64,000 bases of DNA from positions 186,001 to 250,000 of the forward strand of contig CAMYAE010000001.1 in NCBI GenBank assembly GCA_947253655.1, given 5' to 3'. Under the pieces are notes generated by a model. That model was not told the origin of the DNA. It saw only the letters and a list, made by a program, of their open reading frames with translations, and did no database searches. Of the stretch, positions 52,945 through 61,148 are shown piece after piece (within the stretch, counting starts at the first letter, position 1; each line of letters begins with the position of its first letter). The stretch is from an uncultured Bacteroidales bacterium. Lineage in GTDB: Bacteria > Bacteroidota > Bacteroidia > Bacteroidales > UBA932. Made by a program: the position numbers and the translations under genes.

Positions 52945-54006
52945 ATGGCCATTTTAAGTAAAATTTTCCCCCGTTCGATTCAGAGCGATATTTCTATTAT
53001 CGATGCTTTGAAAAAGATGGATAGTGAAGGGGTTAAAATGCTTTTTGTGTTTGAAAATGATAACTTTATTAGCATTTTGACAATCGGTAATATCCAGAGA
53101 GCAATAATCAAGGGATATAGCTTGGATACCAAGGTTAAAGAAATGGTTGAGCGTGATAAATTTTATGCAAATATCCATGATTCAAAAGAAATGATTCGGG
53201 AAAAAATGAAGGAATCTAGGGCTGAATGTATGCCAATTTTGAATTATGATGGTTCATTATTTGATGTCATTTTTTGGGAAGAGATTTTTGGAGAAGGGGA
53301 ACAAATTCAGAAAAAGAAAATAAATCTGCCTGTTGTTGTTATGGCTGGGGGAAAAGGCACTAGGCTTAAGCCATTAACAAATATTTTTCCAAAGCCTTTG
53401 ATCCCTGTTGGTGAAAAGACGATAATTGAAGAAATAATGGATAAGTTCGAAACTATCGGATGCGAACATTTTTATATTTCAGTGAATTATAAGGTAGATA
53501 TAATGAAATTGTACTTTTCTCAACTCGAACACAAGTATAATATGACCTATTTTCAAGAAGATATCCCACTTGGTACTATAGGAAGTATATCGTTGTTGGA
53601 AGGAAAGATTAACACACCATTTATTGTGACAAATTGTGATATTATTATTGACCAAGATTTCAGGGATGTGTACGAATATCATATTAGCAATAAAAATGAT
53701 ATTACTGTTGTTACAGCTATTAAGAGTAATCAGATTCCTTACGGTGTGATAGAAACTGGTGAGAATGGTCTTCTGATAGATTTGAAAGAAAAACCTGAGA
53801 CGACGTTTATGTTTAATTCCGGTGCGTATATTCTAAATCCAGAATTGATAGGTGAAATACCAAAAGGTAAAATGTTCCATATGACCCAACTGATAGAAAA
53901 AATCAGAGAAAGAGGTGGCAGAATTGGTTGTTTTCCTGTTAGTGACCACGCTTGGAAAGATATGGGAGAATGGTCTGAATATCTGAAAATGATTAATGTG
54001 ATTTAA
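52945..54006 (+). CDS. CBS-domain sugar-phosphate nucleotidyltransferase (PtmE-like)
   Basis: 353 residues. Two CBS motifs fill about 1-115 (SIIDALKKMDSEGVKMLFVF, then AECMPILNYDGSLFDVIFWEE). A nucleotidyltransferase domain follows: VVVMAGGKGTRLKPLTNIFPKPLIPVGEK-type signature near residue 132 (AGGKGTRLKP, PKPLIPVG), and FIVTNCDIIIDQDFRDV near 230 with the metal Asp. The layout equals PtmE of Campylobacter, which makes GDP-glucosamine for legionaminic acid. No NeuB-type synthase or CMP-transferase is in this window, so a different end product is likely. 19 bases after the ATP-grasp gene. Confidence 0.85.
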   Translation: MAILSKIFPRSIQSDISIIDALKKMDSEGVKMLFVFENDNFISILTIGNIQRAIIKGYSLDTKVKEMVERDKFYANIHDSKEMIREKMKESRAECMPILNYDGSLFDVIFWEEIFGEGEQIQKKKINLPVVVMAGGKGTRLKPLTNIFPKPLIPVGEKTIIEEIMDKFETIGCEHFYISVNYKVDIMKLYFSQLEHKYNMTYFQEDIPLGTIGSISLLEGKINTPFIVTNCDIIIDQDFRDVYEYHISNKNDITVVTAIKSNQIPYGVIETGENGLLIDLKEKPETTFMFNSGAYILNPELIGEIPKGKMFHMTQLIEKIRERGGRIGCFPVSDHAWKDMGEWSEYLKMINVI

Positions 54007-54009
54007 TAG

Positions 54010-55221
54010 ATGAAATTTAACAAGGTTGTATGGTTATGCCAATTTGCTAATGAGGCTTTGGATGAATATTTTGGTCTTCATATCGATCAATGTGCATATT
54101 GGATAACTCAGTTTATACAAATAATGGAAAAAAGTGGCCTTGATATTCATATTGTGGGGCCGAATCTTTACACAAATAATGATGTGGATTTTAAAATAAA
54201 GGGAATAAATTATCATCTGTATAAATATCACTCCGGTATCGGAGGGTACAGAACTGCAACTTTGGAGATTGCTTTACGAAAAGAAAGGAATATTAGAAAA
54301 AAGATAGTAAGAATTGTTGATAATATTAAACCGGATATTGTACATCTCTTTGGAGCAGAGAATATTACATATTCCGGGGGTGCTATTCCTATTATGAATA
54401 GATATCCTCTACTTGTTACCTTTCAAGGTTATGTCCAGTTAACAAAAGAACGAGGGAATTGTTTAAAGACACTAACCATACGACAAAGAGAAAGGACAGA
54501 GGATACGATTCTATCGAATGCAAAATATGTTACATTTGAAGTGACAGATAGGGCATCACGTAACTATTTCATCAATAAATACGGAAATAAAAAAGAGATG
54601 TCTATCAATTTCCCTTTAAAAAAACCAGGAATTGATGCCTCGAATGTGAAAAAAGACTACGATGTTGTATATTGGGGGAGAGTTACAAAGAATAAAGGAG
54701 TTGAGGATCTTATTAGGGCTGTTTCGATCTTAAAAAATACAGGGAAAGACTTAAGATGCCTAATATTAGGTGGGGGGGCAGGTCAATACTTACAATATTT
54801 ACATTCACTAGTTGAAAAATTAAGTCTTTCTAATAATATTGTATTCGGAGGATTTCAGAGAACAGACGAAGAATTATTCTCTAATGCATCAAAAGCAAAA
54901 GTATATGTGCTCCCGACATATTTTGATGCCTTACCTTGTAGTATTAGAGAGAGTATGCTTATGAGGTTGCCTGTTATTTCATACCCTGTAGGGGATATTA
55001 CAGAATTAAATAAGAACAGTGAATGTGTCGTAATGGCAGAATATCGCAATATTGAGGATTTGGCAGAAAAAATCAAGGGCATATTATCTGATGATGCCGA
55101 AAGAAAAAATATTGCCGATAGGGCATATAATATGATAAATGAAATGTACGATTTTCAGGCTATTGAGTCCCAGTTTATGACGTGTTATGATGAATGTCTT
55201 ATCGAAAACAAGAAAGGTTAA
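54010..55221 (+). CDS. glycosyltransferase family 4 protein
   Basis: 403 residues, GT-B fold. The C-terminal nucleotide-sugar domain shows VVYWGRVTKNKGVEDLIRAV near residue 220, RCLILGGGAGQYL, and the acid motif YVLPTYFDALPCSIRESMLMRLPVI near 300 (E-x7-E type as SIRESMLMRLP). The N-terminal acceptor domain includes IVRIVDNIKPDIVHLFGAENI. Adds one sugar of the repeat unit on the cytosolic face. It begins 3 bases after the nucleotidyltransferase and abuts the flippase gene with no gap. Confidence 0.85.
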   Translation: MKFNKVVWLCQFANEALDEYFGLHIDQCAYWITQFIQIMEKSGLDIHIVGPNLYTNNDVDFKIKGINYHLYKYHSGIGGYRTATLEIALRKERNIRKKIVRIVDNIKPDIVHLFGAENITYSGGAIPIMNRYPLLVTFQGYVQLTKERGNCLKTLTIRQRERTEDTILSNAKYVTFEVTDRASRNYFINKYGNKKEMSINFPLKKPGIDASNVKKDYDVVYWGRVTKNKGVEDLIRAVSILKNTGKDLRCLILGGGAGQYLQYLHSLVEKLSLSNNIVFGGFQRTDEELFSNASKAKVYVLPTYFDALPCSIRESMLMRLPVISYPVGDITELNKNSECVVMAEYRNIEDLAEKIKGILSDDAERKNIADRAYNMINEMYDFQAIESQFMTCYDECLIENKKG

Positions 55222-56517
55222 ATGGACGTAAAATCAATTTTGCTAAATAATTCTGAACGTATTATTTCTATAGCGAGATATTTTGCCGCTGCCCTGGTCC
55301 CATTGGTTCTAAATTTGATTACTAATCCGATTGTAGCTAGTAATATGTCTCCAGAAGACTATGCTATTGTCGGTTACTATCGTTCTTATAGTTCATTTGT
55401 AATCCCATTAGTACTTTTTTCAGTATTAAATTATTATATAAAAAGGTTTTACGAGGTTCAAGATTCTGAACACGATAAATTAAAAGCACATATATTCAAG
55501 TTCCTTATTTTCGCTTCTATATTATTAGGTTTTTTGGCGGTTATCGGAATTTATGTATATACGTTGATATTTAACAGCGACTCTCAAATACCCTTATTTC
55601 CTTATGTATGGATTGCTATTATGGCATTACCATTGAACGGTGTCTATGCTTTGTTGCTAGTCGACTATAAAATGGAAAGGAGAAGTAGGATCTATGTTAT
55701 TGTTTCAATAATTTTTGCTGTCATTAAAGTTTGGCTTCTTATCCTTTTTGTGGTTGTGCTTAAATGGGGAGCATTTGGTAATCTCCTGAGTATTCTTATT
55801 GCAAATGGTGTATTCTTTCTGATTTGTTGTTATCTCTATAGGGCACTTTTCAAAATAAAAGTGACGCTTGATGGTTATCGACCAATAATTCGATTTTGCC
55901 TACCATTAGCTGCATCCGCGATGCTGGTTTTTTTTACTAATGGTTATGATAGAGTGTGTCTAGAAAAACTTGGCGAAATAAACGAGTTGGGGTTCTATGT
56001 AGTTGCCTTTTCAATATGTAGTTACCTCCATATGTTTTCTGATGCAGTTGGGAATACTTTCCAGCCAGATATATATAAATCATTGGCGAATAGAAATCTG
56101 AAGCAGTATTTCAAATTCTGCGCAATAGTCTTTTTTTCGGAATTTATGGTCGTTGCTATGTTTGTCCCATTAGCTCGACCAATAGCCAATATTATTACTG
56201 CTGGAAAATATACTGAATCATATCATTATATGCAGATTCTAGCCTGGTCCACATTAGCAAGTTCATTATATTATGCGGCATCTGAGTTTACGGCGGCTAT
56301 GGGATTAACTAAAATAACCTTATATAATAAAATCTTTACAAGTCTAGCAAGTGTGGTAATGTATAAGCTCCTAATTGACAATTATCGTTTCATTGGTGCC
56401 GCATTGGGCGTCTCAGCTTCATATTTGATTTCAGTGATAGGGAATTTATCATTTCTCTTTTTTTCAAGAAAAAAACTTAAGTGCATATGGCTTAACCCAC
56501 CTCAAACACAATCATAA
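55222..56517 (+). CDS. Wzx-type O-unit flippase
   Basis: 431 residues with about 12 hydrophobic segments (for example FLIFASILLGFLAVIGIYVYTLIF, IFAVIKVWLLILFVVVL, LLSILIANGVFFLICCYLY). Polysaccharide biosynthesis/MATE-like fold; it would move the lipid-linked repeat unit to the periplasm. It starts on the base after the preceding stop, and the polymerase gene starts 2 bases after its own stop. Confidence 0.85.
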   Translation: MDVKSILLNNSERIISIARYFAAALVPLVLNLITNPIVASNMSPEDYAIVGYYRSYSSFVIPLVLFSVLNYYIKRFYEVQDSEHDKLKAHIFKFLIFASILLGFLAVIGIYVYTLIFNSDSQIPLFPYVWIAIMALPLNGVYALLLVDYKMERRSRIYVIVSIIFAVIKVWLLILFVVVLKWGAFGNLLSILIANGVFFLICCYLYRALFKIKVTLDGYRPIIRFCLPLAASAMLVFFTNGYDRVCLEKLGEINELGFYVVAFSICSYLHMFSDAVGNTFQPDIYKSLANRNLKQYFKFCAIVFFSEFMVVAMFVPLARPIANIITAGKYTESYHYMQILAWSTLASSLYYAASEFTAAMGLTKITLYNKIFTSLASVVMYKLLIDNYRFIGAALGVSASYLISVIGNLSFLFFSRKKLKCIWLNPPQTQS

Positions 56518-56519
56518 AT

Positions 56520-57608
56520 ATGTATATATATATATTCCTATTCTTAGTTCTAATAACATCATATATTTTATTTAAGTACACGCAGATAAGCTCCTATAAT
56601 AGAGACAATAAGGCTACGAATTTTATTGTTTTTGCCGGTGTATGTTTCATCCTATTAATAGGCATGCGAGCTGAAACAGTGGGGAGCGATACGATTGCTT
56701 ATGCTGAAAGGTATGCTAACACCGATATTAGAGTTTCAATGGGATTTGAAAATCCTGAGTTGGGTTTTGATATACTGCAATATATATGTTTGCACTTCTT
56801 CAAACTAAATTTTCAACTCTTCCTCTTCGTAATAGCTACGATATGCATAGTGTCATTATTCTATTTCATCTACAGATACTCTGTAGATGAATTAATTTCG
56901 GTATTCGTTTTCATTATTTTTTTATTAGCAATGTATATGAGTGGAATTAGACAAAGCACTGCAATCAGCTTTGCACTAGTCTCGCTAATAATGTCAGACA
57001 AACGAAAACCATTGTTGTTTATACTCTTTTTACTATTAGCATATACTATTCATAATTCTGCTATTATTATCGCACCTTTCTATTTCATTTGGAATATTAA
57101 TATTACTCGGGTGCAAGCATTATTTATATTCCTTATAGTTGTTGGTGCATTTTTTTATGGCCCCTATCTTTCTTCAATAATTTCTCATTTGGCACCTGCG
57201 AGGTATGAGGAAATTCCCCTGGATTCCCAGTACTCAATTAGTGGTATCGTGCTAATTGTTTCGATTCTTATTATTGTGTTATTAATAATATTTTTACCAG
57301 TTAGAAACAATGGTGCAGGAAAGTATGTACTGGTTGGCAAAAGTTCTGTCTTTTTTATTATGGCTTGTGCTTATCTTTTTTTTCAGATAATTTCTTCTCT
57401 TAATGCACAGTTATGGAGATTGGGCTTCTATTTTATTCCTGCTCTAATAATTCTAATTCCGTATGCCGTAATGAGTAATGATTTCTTTGACCGGAGAAGT
57501 AAAATGGCAATAAAGATAGTCGTATGTGTGCTATGCATTTTGTATTTTTTTATTAGTATCCCGGGTGATGTGTTGCAAATTGACAATTTTCACTTCTTTT
57601 GGGAATAA
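56520..57608 (+). CDS. EpsG-like Wzy polysaccharide polymerase
   Basis: 362 residues, about 10 membrane helices (YIYIFLFLVLITSYILF, IVFAGVCFILLIG, FIIFLLAMYMSG, LFILFLLLAYTIHNSAI). The motifs MRAETVGSDTIAYAERY and GIRQSTAISFALVSL followed by YTIHNSAIIIAPFYFIW are those of the EpsG/Wzy family. It would polymerise repeat units in the periplasm. Placement beside the flippase supports this. Confidence 0.85.
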   Translation: MYIYIFLFLVLITSYILFKYTQISSYNRDNKATNFIVFAGVCFILLIGMRAETVGSDTIAYAERYANTDIRVSMGFENPELGFDILQYICLHFFKLNFQLFLFVIATICIVSLFYFIYRYSVDELISVFVFIIFLLAMYMSGIRQSTAISFALVSLIMSDKRKPLLFILFLLLAYTIHNSAIIIAPFYFIWNINITRVQALFIFLIVVGAFFYGPYLSSIISHLAPARYEEIPLDSQYSISGIVLIVSILIIVLLIIFLPVRNNGAGKYVLVGKSSVFFIMACAYLFFQIISSLNAQLWRLGFYFIPALIILIPYAVMSNDFFDRRSKMAIKIVVCVLCILYFFISIPGDVLQIDNFHFFWE

Positions 57609-57614
57609 TTATTA

Positions 57615-58736
57615 ATGGATTTATATATGGCCAGAATCTTTTATATTGGTGGATTTGAACTGCCGGATAAAAATGCGGCGGCTCAAAGAGTTTTGGCAAA
57701 TGCCAAACTATTGCGTTTGATTGGCTATGAAGTTTCTTTTATTGGGATTACTAAATCTATCGAAGGAATTCAATCTAAGACTGTTTCCGGATTTGATCAT
57801 TACGCAGTACCATATCCCAAATCAGTTACTCAATGGATTCGACATATATGTAGGTTCGTAGATTTGAGTGACTATGACCTGTCAGATGTCAAATATGTTT
57901 TTTTATATAATTTCCCGTCAGTCGCATCTTTAAGAATTATTAACATATGCCATAAGCACGGTATTAAAGTCATTGAGGATATCACAGAATGGGAGAGTGC
58001 TCACGGGTTGAATCCGAGAGAGATAATAAGGAGGTTAGATATTGCACTCCGTATGCATTACTGCTTGAAAAAAATGGATGGAATTATTGCGATAAGCCGA
58101 TATTTGAAAGAGCGGTATAAGAGGTTTTGCAAGACTATTATCCTACCTCCATTGGTGGATCTTGATGATGAAAAGTGGCCCCGTATTTGTGTCAACACGA
58201 TAGGGGAAAAGATAAATTTGGTCTATGCAGGTATTGCAGGTACAAAAGTTAAGGATAGATTGGATATGATTATTAATGCAATACCTGAACATAGTAATAT
58301 CAAACTTAATGTGGTCGGCATTTCTAAAGATGAGTATATTGCCTCTTACGGCATTGCATCAAACGAGTTGGAAAGCGTCTGTTTTATAGGCAGAGTCCCC
58401 CACACTCAGGCAATCAGATATGTTTCCGAGGCTGATTTTCAAGTTATAATACGTGACTGTACTCGTAAGAATATGGCGGGTTTTCCAACAAAATTTGTAG
58501 AATCTATCAGTGCTTGTACACCTGTAATTGCTAATTTGACAAGCAATATAGGCGATTATCTGACTGACGGGTACAATGGATTTATCGTTGATGATCAGCA
58601 TCCATTATCTTCTGTACTGGCAAGGGCGTCAGTTCTGAAAAGGGATGAAATTATCCGCATGAAAGAACATTGTAAGGAGGATAGAAGTTTTGACTATCGC
58701 AACTATACGGAAGAAATTAAATTTTTACTGTCATAA
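57615..58736 (+). CDS. glycosyltransferase (GT4-like)
   Basis: 373 residues; a second ATG four codons in (ARIFYIGGFELPDKNAAAQRV) is an equally good start. GT-B fold with N-terminal GFELPDKNAAAQRVLANAKL, the linker IEDITEWESAHGLNPREIIRR, and a C-terminal domain with INLVYAGIAGTKVKDRLDMI, VCFIGRVPHTQAIRYVSEAD and FPTKFVESISACTPVIANL near residue 290. Adds a repeat-unit sugar; donor unknown. Confidence 0.82.
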   Translation: MDLYMARIFYIGGFELPDKNAAAQRVLANAKLLRLIGYEVSFIGITKSIEGIQSKTVSGFDHYAVPYPKSVTQWIRHICRFVDLSDYDLSDVKYVFLYNFPSVASLRIINICHKHGIKVIEDITEWESAHGLNPREIIRRLDIALRMHYCLKKMDGIIAISRYLKERYKRFCKTIILPPLVDLDDEKWPRICVNTIGEKINLVYAGIAGTKVKDRLDMIINAIPEHSNIKLNVVGISKDEYIASYGIASNELESVCFIGRVPHTQAIRYVSEADFQVIIRDCTRKNMAGFPTKFVESISACTPVIANLTSNIGDYLTDGYNGFIVDDQHPLSSVLARASVLKRDEIIRMKEHCKEDRSFDYRNYTEEIKFLLS

Positions 58737-58747
58737 TTATTGAGGTT

Positions 58748-59854
58748 TTGCGAAAAATACTAATTCTTACAAATAATATTGGAGGCCTTTTTAGTTTTAG
58801 AAAAGAGGTTATTCAGGCACTTGTAGCCAAAGGGTACGATGTTCATATCTCATATCCTGATAATGACGCCCGAGCGGAATATTTTGTAAAAATAGGCTGT
58901 CATCTGTTGCTTACTCCTTTCAACCTGAAAGGGACAAATCCATTCAGTGATATTAAACTTGTTTATAAATATGTCCATACTATTAAGAGAATACGACCAC
59001 TCGCTGTATTGACATATACAATTAAACCAAATATTTACGGAGGAATAGCATCATCCCTTTGTGGAGTCCCTCATATATCAAATATCACAGGTCTAGGGAC
59101 ATCAATTGACAATAATGGGCTTCTGAGTAAAATAGCCATCTTTCTATATAGAATTGGACTTAGAAAAAGTAATAGGGTGTTTTTTCAGAATGAGGCAAAC
59201 AAGCAATTTAGTATTAAAAACAAGATTTGTACATTTGAACAATCATATCTAATTCCTGGTTCTGGTGTAAATTTGGAATATCATTCGCTCAAGGATTATC
59301 CGGAAAATAATGGCCAAATAAAATTTTTGTTTATTGCCAGATTAAACAAAGACAAAGGAACTGATGAATTTTTGGAAATGGCTAGTGCTATTAAGCAGAA
59401 GCATTCAAATGTTGAATTCCAGATTCTTGGACCTTGTGAAGATAACTACATTGACCGGTTACGAGAAATGGGGGATGCGGGAATAATAAATTATTTAGGT
59501 ACCACAACCGATGTGCGACCTTTTATTGAAAAGGTGCATTGTACAGTTCTTCCTTCATACCACGAGGGACTTTCAAACGTGAATCTGGAAAGTGCAGCTG
59601 CTGGGCGTCCTGTGATTACAACAGATGTTCCGGGGTGTCGTGAAACAGTTGATGATAGCGTTACAGGGTTCATAGTAAAGCCTCGAAATGTTCCAGACCT
59701 GATTGAGAAAATAGAGAAATTTATCAATATGCCTTATGATGAAAAACTGAAAATGGGATTGAAAGGAAGGGATAAAGTCTTGCGTGAATACGATAGAAAT
59801 ATCGTTATTAATGCATACTTGGGCGTGATAGAAAGTTTGGAAAATACTCTCTGA
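58748..59854 (+). CDS. glycosyltransferase family 4, PglA-like
   Basis: 368 residues from a TTG at 58748, preceded by GAGG; no in-frame ATG lies upstream before the previous stop. N-terminus ILILTNNIGGLFSFRKEVI; the stretch LAVLTYTIKPNIYGGIASSL and HISNITGLGTSI is typical of the PglA/WbpX group. The donor domain has FIARLNKDKGTDEFLEMA near residue 195 and VLPSYHEGLSNVNLESAAAGRP near 270 (EGLSNVNLE). PglA adds GalNAc in the Campylobacter glycan; the donor here is not determined. Confidence 0.87.
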   Translation: MRKILILTNNIGGLFSFRKEVIQALVAKGYDVHISYPDNDARAEYFVKIGCHLLLTPFNLKGTNPFSDIKLVYKYVHTIKRIRPLAVLTYTIKPNIYGGIASSLCGVPHISNITGLGTSIDNNGLLSKIAIFLYRIGLRKSNRVFFQNEANKQFSIKNKICTFEQSYLIPGSGVNLEYHSLKDYPENNGQIKFLFIARLNKDKGTDEFLEMASAIKQKHSNVEFQILGPCEDNYIDRLREMGDAGIINYLGTTTDVRPFIEKVHCTVLPSYHEGLSNVNLESAAAGRPVITTDVPGCRETVDDSVTGFIVKPRNVPDLIEKIEKFINMPYDEKLKMGLKGRDKVLREYDRNIVINAYLGVIESLENTL

Positions 59855-59878
59855 CTTGATTCATAATAATTATAAAGG

Positions 59879-60460
59879 ATGTTGTATAAAATTGCCCATA
59901 TATTGAGAGATAAGTTTCCTTTTATTTGGGACATAATAGACAAGATTAATTCTACCCTGTTTTACATAAGATTTAGGAAAAAGCTGTTGAAGATAAACGA
60001 TATCATTAAGATCTCTCGATATCAACTCGTCCCAATTTCAGGATGTCCTACAACTGAATTGATTAACTTTTTTCAAAATCAACCTGCGGATTCGTACGAC
60101 TTTTTCAGACCTCATAATTTTGATTTTGATACATTGAAAAAATTACAGTCCAGTAAAGCATTCTTGGCCTTTGTTGTAAAAGATAATGAGTCTATTGTCG
60201 GATATTTTTTCTTGAGATCTTTTTTTTATGGAGACACTTATCTTGGTAGAATAGTTGATTCGAAACATAGAGGTCAAGGCATAGCAAAGTTGATGAATAA
60301 TATTTCAACAGAAATTTTTGTTAAGTTAGACTTAAGAGCTTACCAGACTATCTCGCCAGACAATATCGCATCGCTAAAATCTGCGGAAGCTTCAAATGTG
60401 TTAGTCCCGGTAAAGACGATGCACAATGGAGATATTTTATATGAGACATTACCAAAATAG
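59879..60460 (+). CDS. GNAT-family N-acetyltransferase
   Basis: 193 residues. The GNAT acetyl-CoA site is VDSKHRGQGIAKLMNNIST near residue 122 (RxxGxG/A), preceded by the strand AFVVKDNESIVGYFFLRS. The C-terminal strand ALKSAEASNVLVPVKTMHN closes the fold. The N-terminal 45 residues (LRDKFPFIWDIIDKINSTLF) look helical and basic. In this setting it probably acetylates an amino sugar, possibly the product of one of the two aminotransferases in the locus. Last gene of the AT-rich core. Confidence 0.8.
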   Translation: MLYKIAHILRDKFPFIWDIIDKINSTLFYIRFRKKLLKINDIIKISRYQLVPISGCPTTELINFFQNQPADSYDFFRPHNFDFDTLKKLQSSKAFLAFVVKDNESIVGYFFLRSFFYGDTYLGRIVDSKHRGQGIAKLMNNISTEIFVKLDLRAYQTISPDNIASLKSAEASNVLVPVKTMHNGDILYETLPK

Positions 60461-60483
60461 AGAATCTTCTAATCCCAAAGTCT

Positions 60484-61137
60484 ATGTCCTTAAAATATAT
60501 CTTTGACCGTCTTGCAGCTTTTTTCGGGCTTCTGCTTATTTGGCCTGTGTTTATTGTTGTGGCCGTGCTAATTAGGAAGGAAATGCCGGGCGGTCCGGTT
60601 ATTTTTAGGCAGAAGAGAGTTGGAAGAGGTGGAAAGTTGTTCACTATGTACAAGTTCCGTTCGATGACTGTCGGTGGCAATTGGTCTTCTGTGTCTGTTG
60701 CCGGGGAAAGCAGGATAACCCCTCTCGGCGCTAAATTGCGCAAGTACAAATTGGACGAACTTCCGGAACTTTGGAATGTTCTGAAAGGGGATATGAGCTT
60801 CGTAGGACCTCGGCCCGATGTGCCGGGATATGCTGATAAACTGGTTGGAGATGACCGTGAGGTGCTGAAATTGAGACCTGGAATTACAGGCCCAGCTTCT
60901 TTGAAATATCGTAATGAGGAGGAAGTTATTGCGGATTTTGTGAAGTCTCGCTGTTCTTCGGGAGATTCTCGTTCAGAAGGAGAGATTGCAGAATGGTATA
61001 ACGACAATGTTATATATCCCGATAAGGTCAGAATTAATCGCTATTATTTGAATAATTATTCGTTTTGGATGGATATTAAGATGATTTTTGCCACCGTACT
61101 CGGTAAGCGGATAAAATATGCAGGTGAAGAAATATAA
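60484..61137 (+). CDS. PglC/WcfS-like initiating phosphoglycosyl transferase
   Basis: 217 residues, monotopic bacterial sugar transferase. N-terminal reentrant helix FFGLLLIWPVFIVVAVLIRKEMPGG; catalytic region VIFRQKRVGRGGKLFTMYKFRSMTV near residue 38; YKLDELPELWNVLKGDMSFVGPRPDVPGY near 85-113 with the Asp-Glu pair; LRPGITGPASLKYR near 130. It loads the first sugar phosphate onto undecaprenyl phosphate. Position beside an aminotransferase at the end of the locus resembles wcfS-wcfR of the B. fragilis PSA locus, where the first sugar is AATGal. Confidence 0.9.
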   Translation: MSLKYIFDRLAAFFGLLLIWPVFIVVAVLIRKEMPGGPVIFRQKRVGRGGKLFTMYKFRSMTVGGNWSSVSVAGESRITPLGAKLRKYKLDELPELWNVLKGDMSFVGPRPDVPGYADKLVGDDREVLKLRPGITGPASLKYRNEEEVIADFVKSRCSSGDSRSEGEIAEWYNDNVIYPDKVRINRYYLNNYSFWMDIKMIFATVLGKRIKYAGEEI

Positions 61138-61148
61138 TATTAAATAAT

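Noticed and set aside
52945..54006. Legionaminic or pseudaminic acid pathway suggested by the PtmE-like gene
   Set aside because: No nonulosonate synthase, hydrolysing epimerase partner or CMP-sugar synthetase is found in the locus, so a nonulosonic acid cannot be claimed from this window.
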